Below are positions 55,606 through 64,000 of a stretch of DNA of 64,000 nucleotides, in pieces (position 1 is the first letter of the stretch; every line of letters begins with the position of its first letter). The notes under the pieces are model-generated. The model was not told the origin of the DNA. It worked only from the letters and a program-made list of their open reading frames with translations, and searched no databases. Source of the stretch: Sycobia sp. Sy_11 (Eukaryota > Arthropoda > Insecta > Hymenoptera > Epichrysomallidae); the NCBI GenBank assembly GCA_018907035.1, contig JACCIC010000029.1:762501-826500 (forward strand), in the 5' to 3' direction. A program made the position numbers and the translations under genes.

Positions 55606-55610
<5 letters not shown>
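55290..55610 (-). mobile_element. LTR fragment fused to a one-unit gag extension (copy C)
   Basis: On the minus strand the LTR segment GTGACCGACCAAATGGCCGG to GGAGATCTAACGTAT (55610-55455) is followed by AGCTCTTCTCAAATTCG and then by gag-extension sequence (CGCAACGACTTAGAACTACG, 55400) with about one minisatellite unit. It continues into GGAAGAGGGCGAAGTTCGCC. It is cut off on the right by a TA tract. Confidence 0.6.

Positions 55611-55656
<46 letters not shown>
55609..55656. repeat. TA microsatellite at the outer end of the array
   Basis: About 23 TA units, followed by CATACATATATA. Confidence 0.95.
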
Positions 55657-55659
<3 letters not shown>

Positions 55660-56082
55660 CATATATACCGTTGTGTAACTTTCTTATAATGGTTTAGCAA
55701 AGAATTATTACAAGTTATAAATGATTTTTGGCTTAAAATTATGGTTTATACTTAAATGATACAAAAATATTTTATAATAAAAAAATTATGTTTTATAATC
55801 ATACGAAAAATTGAATAAATCTAACCATTTAAATGAATTGATATCTGCTTAAATATTCATAATGTGTATTGTTTGATTCGCAAAATAATGTAGTCTTCGC
55901 TCGTGAACGTTAATAAATGCTTACAATTATTAATGTTCTTTTATAACTATAGCATTTATACTTACAATTTATACATGTACCTTACAATTATAATAGTTAA
56001 TATTGTTGTCATAATTCGTTATTTATTAAATATGTAATTTCTTAATGTTTATTTATGTTTGAAATATTTGTTGGTATGTGTA

Positions 56083-56120
<38 letters not shown>

Positions 56121-56880
56121 CCGCGTATAAATGCATATCGGTATGCATATACACGACCGAGCATATACCGACTGAATGAGCGCACGTGCACATATCTATT
56201 CATACATATACTCATGCATTATCAAATATTTACTCGTATACATATACGCAGATACAATACACATCAATGCTCATTGTATTCATTATATATTTATTTACGT
56301 CTGTGTACGTATATTCTAGTACTAATATAATATGTATATTCGTAAAATTAGTATTTTTATAATGTACCTAGTTTAGAAAAATTGAATTAAAACTAGTGAA
56401 ACCAAAAATGCTCGGTATAACTTAGAGTATCAAACAAGTCATTCACATATAATATAGCTATAGATTTATTTGACTTATATAGAAAAATGATTGATAATAT
56501 AGAAAATAATATAGAAAAATTCTTGATTTCTGACATTCCTACAGGTTAATGGTAAAAACATGGACATACCTATTATGCACATTGTTCAATATTATCTTGT
56601 AGTTATTAGTTAATTGTAATATGAAAGATGGCTAGCGACGTAACACCCCAGCGTAAAAACGGTGGTTGAAGTACGAAAAGAACCGTTCTGCCTGGGTGGT
56701 TTACAAATATATGGTTGCCATGGAAAAATACATAGTTACGCAGGTGAAGTGAAATGTTTTTGTAATATATCTATGAGAGAATGGTGTTATAGTCTTGCTA
56801 CGGTTTCTCAATATCCGGAAGTCTTTCTACGTATTTATCTGAAAGAAACTAGTCGGTCTCTTTTCGGTTGTCTCTGATGC
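55657..56880. other. AT-rich spacer with a TA microsatellite
   Basis: No gene that I can support. TA units lie at 56083-56118. The plus-strand frame 56662-56877 (MVEVRKEPFCLGGLQIYGCH) is less AT-biased but unrecognised, and overlaps what may be the 3' end of the gypsy element to its right. Confidence 0.4.
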
Positions 56881-56889
56881 TGGCATAGG

Positions 56890-58725
56890 GTTGAGTGGGT
56901 ATGCAGCCTCAATATCCAATTTTTGGTTGTTTGTCCTTTTATTGTGTTTCTTTGATATTAATAGGTGTGCAAGGCCAGTCCATACTGCTCCAAGTAGATA
57001 AAGTGACAATCCATAAACTTGATGAAGCGCATAATCGTTTATGGAAATACTAATTAACATTTTTATTGCTTGTATTATAAAAAAATTCTGATGATGCCTG
57101 CACTGGTGTTTCCGAAAAAGATGAATTTTCGCCACATCCTTCCCCATGTGGATTACGCTAGTTTCTCTACTGCATTTTTATTTAATAGCTTTTCCAAGGT
57201 TCCTTCTTCTTCTATAGCGTCTCCGTTGATCTCTTTTTCCACATCGTTGAGGTATGCTGTCTTTTCGACTGGGAACATAATAGATTCCCGAAGTCTTTCT
57301 AGGTCTTCCTGAGTGTAGTTTCGGTCTGTTGCAAGGACTTGGGGACATGTGTATTTCCAAGTAGGTTCAGAATTTGGTTTTAAGATAGCGGGACTGATTG
57401 CTCCTACAGGTTTAGGTAATATTTGGTACCATTGACTGTTTGGTAGGAAGAGTGGGGTTACATGTTACTACGATACCTTTGCTTTTAAGAATGTGTGGCC
57501 TAGGAGTCATTTACAATATAGAATTCCCCTTGAAGACTCGTAATTCTGTGTAATAATTTTGAACTATGATGTATCTTTACTTCAACTGGTATACACTTCA
57601 CCAGATGGATAACTTCTCCAGCTATAACTGCCATGTGACCGGGACCGTTCATTAGGTTGTCTACGAACTTGATACGAACTTGATAGTTTGTCTTTCTATG
57701 TTACAACGCTGAAAAACTACGTCTTGGTATAATTTTTTCACTTGGGTGCGTATATATTACTCCATGTATACAAATTTTGAATTTACATAGGTAAATAAAT
57801 CTAAGTCTGCGGTATTGGTTTTACGTGATTGTACAAATGATTGCCCTCTAACAGTTTCAAAGATTACAAGTTTGGGGTGTTTCGTCCTTATTATTTTGTA
57901 ACCGATTATGTGTTCGCGTCCCTTACTGGTAAGGACAAATGTCGCTTCCCGAGAAGAGAGGACGTATACGATTTAATTCTCATCGAATTCCGGATTACTT
58001 ATTTTTTGCGCGAGTCCCTCATACGAAATATTAAATCTATCGAATTTACAAGCATCGTAAGGTATCGGTCTCCAAAACGTGTACCCTCGCTCTTGATCAA
58101 TGCAATGTCCACTGGAAAATGGGCATACCATTCCTGATTTCAGACGAATTACATTGCCGTACAAATCTACGTTGTCCAGACCATCGATGAGCATTATTGT
58201 TGCTAGGGCCTGCACAACTACGGAATCCCATGATCCATGCGGGTCATTATAACCAGCGCCGTTACATTTGCCGTCAGTATTGACATTTCCAGCTAACTTT
58301 AGACTATGGGACGAGGTTTCATTTACCTTTAAGTTCCTAATTATGCTATTACCTATTGATAATGCGCCTTCTGTGTGTGCATTTTCGCAGCTAGTCCGTC
58401 CTATTTAACGTATGTATTGGGCTCTGCTTCCACTTACGAGTGATATGTGTGAAAAAGCGCCGCAATAAAAGATCGTTCTTTCCATTTGAATTTTACATTG
58501 ATACACTTTATTTTCTGTGTATTTATTAAGTTGCAATAATTGAACGTATTGGTGCGTGACGTTGACTTCATTATTCGGAATGGAACATTCTCCCACTTCT
58601 GTGAGTGCTACCGTAGTTATGTTGCCGTACAGTGACCCACAATCGTAACCACTGATTGCTGAGGCTGTTTCGGTAAGTGATATAAATATACAAGTGAATA
58701 AGTATATAATTGCCAATGACATTTT
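56890..58725 (-). pseudogene. Envelope glycoprotein pseudogene, chuvirus-like, of a gypsy element
   Basis: On the minus strand the first frame (58722-58405) starts with a probable signal peptide (MSLAIIYLFTCIFISL, with a likely cleavage region TASA), then a Cys-rich ectodomain start (YDCGSLYG, VGECSIPNN, VYQCKIQMERTIFYCG). It ends at a stop after about 105 codons. Later pieces in other frames include GMVCPFSSGHCIDQERG (58130) and FWRPIPYDACKF. A membrane-proximal helix-rich part and a hydrophobic segment lie near 57160-56950. The Cys pattern and the TFW-P-P-D-CKF type block resemble glycoproteins of chuviruses and their endogenous relatives in arthropods. Many stops and frameshifts make it non-functional. 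The location after integrase fits an env gene. Confidence 0.6.
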
Positions 58726-59098
58726 TCTATATATTGCTCCCTTTTATATATTTTGATCCTCTTTTTCTGTAACAAAAATAGAATTAGCTTCCTTATTCAA
58801 GGAAAGATTTCCTTGTATTAATTACCTTAAAAATAGTATTAATAATAGAAGTAAGGCACAGAATAGTTAAGTAGATGAAAGTGAATTGATGAAATTAGTG
58901 GTTATACTACGTAAGTTTTAGTTCGGGTCGGTTTCAAATTTTTTTCTCCCCTTTCTTTTTATTGATAACTCACGGTCCATATGCGTTATTCTAAGTCTAT
59001 TCGCGTGCACAATTTTGCTAGCTTTATTTAATTGAATCTGTATGTTATTATTAGTTAGAATTTCTAATATTTTATGTGGCCCGGAGTAGAAATTAAAT

Positions 59099-60012
59099 TT
59101 AGCAGTTAAATTTTCCGTGTTTCGGACCAGATAATAGAAATACGTATTCGCTTAATTTAAAGTTTCTAGGATTTAATTTTCGGTCGTAATACTTTTTCGA
59201 CTTTAGTTTGGACGAGGTTTTTTGTAAACCATTTAACCGTGTTACCAAATCAACTAAATAGACTTTATATGGCGGGAGTAAGTTTGCCTCTCTTAAGGAG
59301 TCAGTCGAGGGTAATCGGGCTAGACGTCCAGAAATGAGTTCGTAAGGGGTGTGTTTGGTACTTTCCTGTATATAAGTGTTATAGTTTAGCATAGCCAAAT
59401 CAAGCCAACTATCCCACTCGTCGTCGTTTGTCGTATATTGTTTCAGGTATTCTCCTAATGTGGGATGCGATCTTTCTAAAGAGCCATTCGATTGCGGATG
59501 GAATGCTGTTGTGCGGAGTTTTTTGATTTTGAAACGTTTTGCTATTCTATTGATTAGGCTACTCAAGAAGTTCGTTTCTTGGTCGGAAAGGATTACCTTG
59601 GGTGTTTCAAATATGTAGATGAATCTTTTTATAAAGGCGTCCGCGATAGTGGAGGATAAGGTATCTTGTAATGGTATCCCGATACCATGAGGGCTTGAAT
59701 TGTAAGGATGTATTCATTACCATTTTTGGTAGGTTTTAAGGGCCCTAGTACGTCGAATGCTACCTTTTGTAATGGCGCGCCGGGTGTATCTGTATTTATC
59801 ATGGGCTGCTTTGTCTTTAGACGAACTAATTTTTTTAATTGATACTCTAGGCATTGTTGGATTCTCCTCTGGATATCATCCTTTAAATTTTCCCAATAAT
59901 ACTTTTGCTTGATCCTACCATATGTTTTAGATACTCCCCGGTGTCCGCCTATGAGATATTGGTGGAGTTCTGTGAAGAATCCGTCTCGTTTATCTATTGG
60001 TACATATATCAA
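59099..60012 (-). pseudogene. Gypsy-type integrase
   Basis: Two frames, broken near 59600. The first (60012-59629) carries the HHCC zinc domain (HQYLIGGHRGVSKTYGRIKQ, with QQCLEYQLKK replacing the usual C-x2-C) and the first catalytic Asp in KVAFDVLGPLKPTKNGNEYI. The second (59566-59099) carries TTAFHPQSNGSLERSHPTLG with the catalytic Glu, then the C-terminal region EYVFLLSGPKHGKF. The second Asp block lies at the junction. Integrase joins retroelement cDNA to chromosomal DNA; this copy is dead. Confidence 0.75.
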
Positions 60013-60122
60013 TGAATCTGTACAGATTATTAGCTTAATCGAGAGATCGTCAAATATCGTTTTGATCTGTTCGCAAATGTTTCTTCATACCAAATTCTCT
60101 ATTGATTTACATTTTCCGATGC

Positions 60123-60480
60123 TTATGATGGTTTCCGATGGTTATGATGGTTAAAATGCCATTTATGTACGCGTGTGTTTAAGTCGGCAGTTTTCAACCA
60201 TACTAGTGGTTGATGGTCGGTAACGATCGTTGTTTTCCTGCTATATACGTAGGATCGAAATGCCTCTACGCTATGAATAATTGCTAGTGCCTCTTTTTCG
60301 TAGGTTTCATATTTTAGTTCTTTGTTATGCAGTACGCGCGAGGTATATACAATTGATGGTATATGGTTGATATTTTCCAATCTCTCCCTGTCATAGAACG
60401 CCTCCTACAACGTATTCAGATGCATCGGTAGTAATGATATACGGTTGGCTAAGATCTGCAAATTGCAATAAGGGTGCCGT
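60123..60480 (-). pseudogene. Gypsy-type RNase H
   Basis: The minus-strand frame 60380-60123 reads NHIPSIVYTSRVLHNKELKY, YETYEKEALAIIHSVEAFRS and KTTIVTDHQPLVWL, the standard gypsy RNase H order; the beginning (YIITTDASEYVVGGVL) is in another frame near 60470-60425. Catalytic Asp and Glu residues are visible but separated by a frameshift. Confidence 0.7.
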
Positions 60481-61540
60481 ACAGAATAGGTTTTTTAATT
60501 TTTCGAATGCTTGTTCGGTCTGATCGGACCATCTGAAGGATATATCCTTTTGCAACAATTTTGTTACAGGGTTGGCGATGGCCGAAAAATTTTGGATGAA
60601 TCTCCAGTAATATCCCGCTTATGCGAGAAATTGTCGCACGTTCTTCATACCTTTAGGTCGTGGGAATAGTTTTACAGCCTCGATCTTCTTAGGACCGGGA
60701 CTGAGTCCGTGTTCGTTAAGACGATGTCCAAGGTAGTTCGCTTTTCTCATCAAGAATTCACACTTATCAAATTGGTGTTTAAGTCCTGCTTTTCTCAATC
60801 TGTTCATGAGCATTTGTATTTTTTTCTCATGTTCTTTCAGACTATTGAAGTAAATTACAATGTCATCGAGATAAATAAAAAATTTGCTTCTTTGTAATCT
60901 TAAAATCGTATCCATTAATCGCTGGAAAGTTGCCGGAGCATTTTTGAACCCAAATGGCATTCTAACGAGCTCATAATGTCCAAATGGTGTGCTTAATGCA
61001 GTTTTCTGCTCATCCCTGGGATCCATCTTAATTTGGTGAAACCCAGACACAAGATCCAGTATGGTGTAATACTTTGCGCCTCCTACTTGATCAAAAATCT
61101 CAGTGATGTTAGGTAAAAGGCAAGCATCGTCTACTTAACGTTTTTTCATTGAACAATCTGTAATCAAGGATCATGCGTCATCGGGGGCGTCCTTGTGAGT
61201 CTGCTCTTTGTTCTCTACTATCAACTATAATAGCGTGGACTGCTATAAGGTAAATCTGAATCTTTGATTATACCTTGATTCAGTAGATCATTCACCTGCC
61301 ATTTCTTCCTTAAATGCGTAAAGGAATTTGTATTGGGGAGCGTTCAGAGGCTCTTCATTTTTTGTCTTAATTCGGTGCATTATTACATCTGTTCCCGGTA
61401 AAGGGTCTACAGGCAAGAAAAAGACATCTCTGTTGCTTTCGACTAATTCTTGTCGTACTTTTCCTCTACAGGGTTGAGAGGCTCGGTTCGAATCAGCTCT
61501 TTTATTCCTACGATCTGAGTACATGTGATGAATCTGATTT
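60481..61540 (-). pseudogene. Gypsy-type reverse transcriptase
   Basis: Frame 61524-61288 holds the N-terminal fingers (RQELVESNRDVFFLPVDPLP; TDVIMHRIKTKNEEPLNAPQ). Around 61290-61050 the sequence is frameshifted but includes YYTILDLVSGFHQIKMDP with the first catalytic Asp. Frame 61050-60619 contains LSTPFGHYELVRMPFGFKNA, the catalytic box FIYLDDIVIY, YLGHRLNEHGLSPGPKKIEA and MKNVRQFLA. The YLDD box is intact. Stops and frameshifts separate the blocks. It sits between protease and RNase H as expected. Confidence 0.75.
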
Positions 61541-61842
61541 CTAGACCAGAATTTTTTGCATCAATGACATTCTGAGTGATACCTAGATCTTCCGAGGTAT
61601 CAGTTTGGGAAATAGAATGTAATGTTTTAATTGCACTACTCTCTCAATCCAGTTATTAAGCGAGGAATTTATCTTTTTCGTCATGGATGTACAGTAGCTC
61701 TCGATTTCAATTTTCTTGTTCTTCGTCGATTTCATCGTTCTCGTTAAATTCGTCTGTAGAAGTATTAATATTTATTGAATCGTTTCTATAATTAGGGATC
61801 TCTTCATTTGGGTTCTCCTTTAAGTGCTCGAATAGATTTTTT

Positions 61843-62160
61843 TTATATGAATTGAATAGAATGATCCATAGTGGGGTAATATATCGTTTTTGCTCTGTAG
61901 TCCAATTTGATACGTGAATCGCAATGATAACGCGTGCCTAAAGTTCCAGTATAAAGTAATGAAAAGTCGTCGGAGACGACGTGGAAATAAGAAATTCCTC
62001 CTAACACCCTAATTTTTATTGTTCCAAGCGTTAGGAGTAGTGTAGAGTTTATACCTTTCAAGAAGGCCCGTTCCGACTGGTTGATCTCAAAGCGAGCTGG
62101 TAGCGATCCCCTTTTTACTAAATTTACCTCTGATCCTGTATCAATCTGAAATTCTCAATT
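61843..62160 (-). pseudogene. Gypsy-type aspartic protease
   Basis: On the minus strand FQIDTGSEVNLVKRGS (about 62145-62100) has the active-site DTG. The frame from 62061 continues KGINSTLLLTLGTIKIRVLG and LLYTGTLGTRYHCDSRIKL; the family's usual ILG-x-D motif is altered to TLGTRY. It precedes RT in the same orientation. Between 61540 and 61843 the linking sequence is damaged. Confidence 0.6.
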
Positions 62161-63385
62161 CGATTTTCTAGATAATTCCCGTATTCCCACCTATCGTGAT
62201 CGTTCTTTATTAGTTTGGCTATTCTTTTGTCCATACGCTCAACATCCATGTATGTACTGATTCCCTCGGGTTATAATATGGGGATCATCTGTAATTAATA
62301 AAGATAGTTTATTTGTTTTAAAGTCGTTTTATCTCGAGTTGCCTATAATATTAGATATTTTAGATATTCCTTGATTCCCCTTTTTTTAATATACTTATAG
62401 TGTTATTTATAAATCGAATATTATTAATAGTAATTAATATTCATTTTTTATTTTCCCTACTTTTTACTCAATTTTGTTTCAGATTTTCTTTGTTTGTCCC
62501 TTGGTACATATATAGATTTATATACATATATTAGTAAGTATGTTGGTAGATGTTCTTTCCTTAATATTTGTCTTCTTGGTTATATTCCTATATGTTTATA
62601 GATATGCCTACTTTCATCCTTGGTTTTAATATCTTGTTGTAAACATGTTTGGTTTTCTTGAATATTTTTCATTTGTATGTATAAGTATTTTTATAAATTG
62701 AATGTATTCATTTAATTTTATATTTTTATTTTGGTGTTTATGTATTTGCTTTACATTAGTATGTTAATTTTGTGCTCATACATTTATTCAATTTTCCTTT
62801 TTGATTTGTATTTTATTTTAATTTATATAAAATTTTTCTTTTATTTTTAATTATGATTGGTTTATTCATGAGTTATTATTAATTATTTATGATTTGTTGC
62901 TTATTAATTGTCCGATATTTATTTACGTTAATTCAATTATCTGCATAAGTAAATTTTCATAAGTTCCTTTTGTTCGTGCTTTATCTCGTAGCGTGGGGTA
63001 GTAAGTGCATACCTCTGTTTCGCTCTTTCCATGCGAATCGGCTATTCGAGAAGCTTGACTTTAACAAATGTTCACATTTTTTTTTATATTCATTCCCTCA
63101 GATAAGTTCGTTCGTTTCTTGCGTTCTCGATATTAGTGCTATTTGTTTTGAATGGTATTGTTAGAATTTCTATTGATGTGCCTGAAGCTGGACTTTTAGG
63201 CACATGAATTAGGCAATCTATTGCTGTATATCTTTCTTGTTTACACGCCAGTCATCTAAGAATGGGTTGTAAAAAATGATATAGTTTATTTCATTGTCAT
63301 TTACTTTAAAGGTTTTAAATACCTTGCTTATTTCTTCGGGTTTTTTATAGACTAATCGCTTAAAACTAACTGCATGTGAATGTGC
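62161..63385. other. T-rich spacer (A-rich in the sense of the neighbouring element)
   Basis: No supportable gene. The strand bias is the same as in the leader at 48.3-50.8 kb. A hairpin TGTGCCT...AGGCACA lies at about 63178-63205. The plus-strand frame 62970-63164 has no recognised motif. Confidence 0.4.
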
Positions 63386-63961
63386 TTAAATTGAAATGGT
63401 GGCTTCAATATGTGTTACACTAGATCCTCGTTGAACATTCAATTTTTCGAAAATATTTTCGAAAACATAATTCGGTATATCGAGGGATAGATTTGAAAAT
63501 ATCATTCGTTTTAGTGTAGATACTAGTAAGATTAATTGCTCCTTTATAGTTATGTGCTCATACTTATCGGTTAGGTCATTGGCGACCTCCTTATTGGTGA
63601 GGTAGATGCAAAATCGGTTGTTTGAGATTCTGCAGGCGAACATTATATTTATTGGGTTAACTATATCTCCGATCGCAAACACGTAGTTCTTTAAATTTAA
63701 ATCTTCGACACAGTCGAGCACTAGGTCTTGTTCTCTTTTTGGAGTCGGACATTATTGGATAACACTTGCATAATTTAGCTTATCGTTTGATACAAAGAAG
63801 GTCGGCACATTTTGGGTTTGTTTACTGTGGCTCTCTTGGGAGAGAGCCATGATTGTTTCGTTGCTATTTACACGTATGAAATTGAGCCAGGTTCTAGTAT
63901 AATTGAGCGAATTACTGTGTATACTGTTGATATTAGCGATACTCGGAGCGATAGTAAACAC
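63386..63961 (-). pseudogene. Gag/ORF1-like protein with RRM-like region, damaged
   Basis: The minus-strand frames 63961-63752 and 63721-63386 are separated by a stop. The second reads LDCVEDLNLKNYVFAIGDIV, PINIMFACRISNNRFCIYLT and DKYEHITIKEQLILLVSTLK. It then resembles the second nucleic-acid-binding repeat (FSNLSLDIPNYVFENIFEKL) of a widespread arthropod retroelement gag/ORF1 family, whose zinc knuckles would follow but are lost. More homologous codons continue after the stop near 63385 (FKRLVYKKPEEISKVF). Whether it belongs to the gypsy element to its left is not clear. Confidence 0.45.
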
Positions 63962-64000
63962 GTCTTTACACCTTGATGTCTAGACAAGAACAGTAAAAAG

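Noticed and set aside
1..64000. tRNA, rRNA or other structured RNA genes besides the hammerhead-like site
   Set aside because: I looked for tRNA A/B-box-like pairs and rRNA-like conserved blocks by eye and saw none that held up; a covariance search would be needed to exclude small RNAs.

Overview
The window reads as a repeat-choked, AT-rich arthropod chromosome segment, most likely an insect and plausibly a hymenopteran such as an ant. That is an inference from the repeat complement: several mariner families, a Tc1-like element, a Penelope-like element with GIY-YIG nuclease, an R1-type LINE, Ty1/copia, BEL/Pao and Ty3/gypsy elements, plus spliced exons with GT-AG introns. There are no bacterial features (no operons, no Shine-Dalgarno sites) and no tRNA or rRNA gene that I can see.

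Only one host gene is well supported. Three plus-strand exons (480-1434, 23078-23352, 24596-24952) have matching splice phases and end at a real stop. They encode the C-terminal part of a Ser/Thr-rich protein that I do not recognise. Its penultimate intron is about 21.6 kb and is filled by mobile elements; the last intron carries a complete-ended but internally deleted mariner. A second possible gene is an undamaged 174-codon minus-strand frame at 42997-43521, also unrecognised.

Layout. 1.4-17.7 kb: Penelope-like fragments (one with a hammerhead-like core), degenerate mariners, a Tc1-like pseudogene, R1-type remnants. 17.7-22.0 kb: a mariner interrupted by a gypsy element, both partly deleted. 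23-25 kb: the last two host exons. 25.8-33 kb: a 155-bp tandem duplication, three mariner pieces, a palindrome and a decayed gypsy gag/protease. 33.6-37.7 kb: a copia element with 5' LTR and primer-binding site. 37.7-41 kb: mariners and a BEL/Pao gag scrap. 41.1-42.4 kb: a GC-rich putative solo LTR, followed by a ~360-bp inverted repeat. 44.1-55.6 kb: a tandem gypsy-type array with LTRs beginning AGTGACG, a tRNA-Lys-like primer-binding site, a ~3.2-kb A-rich leader and a gag whose extension carries a coding minisatellite; no pol is visible inside. 56.9-62.2 kb: a decayed gypsy pol plus an envelope pseudogene resembling chuvirus glycoproteins. 63.4-64 kb: a gag/ORF1-like fragment.

The most unusual object is the 44-55.6 kb array: three copies of one gag-like protein region differ in minisatellite length, and two of them are fused directly to LTR sequence. 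Most other coding sequence is broken by stops and frameshifts and is annotated as pseudogene. No similarity search was run; family names rest on motifs read by eye.
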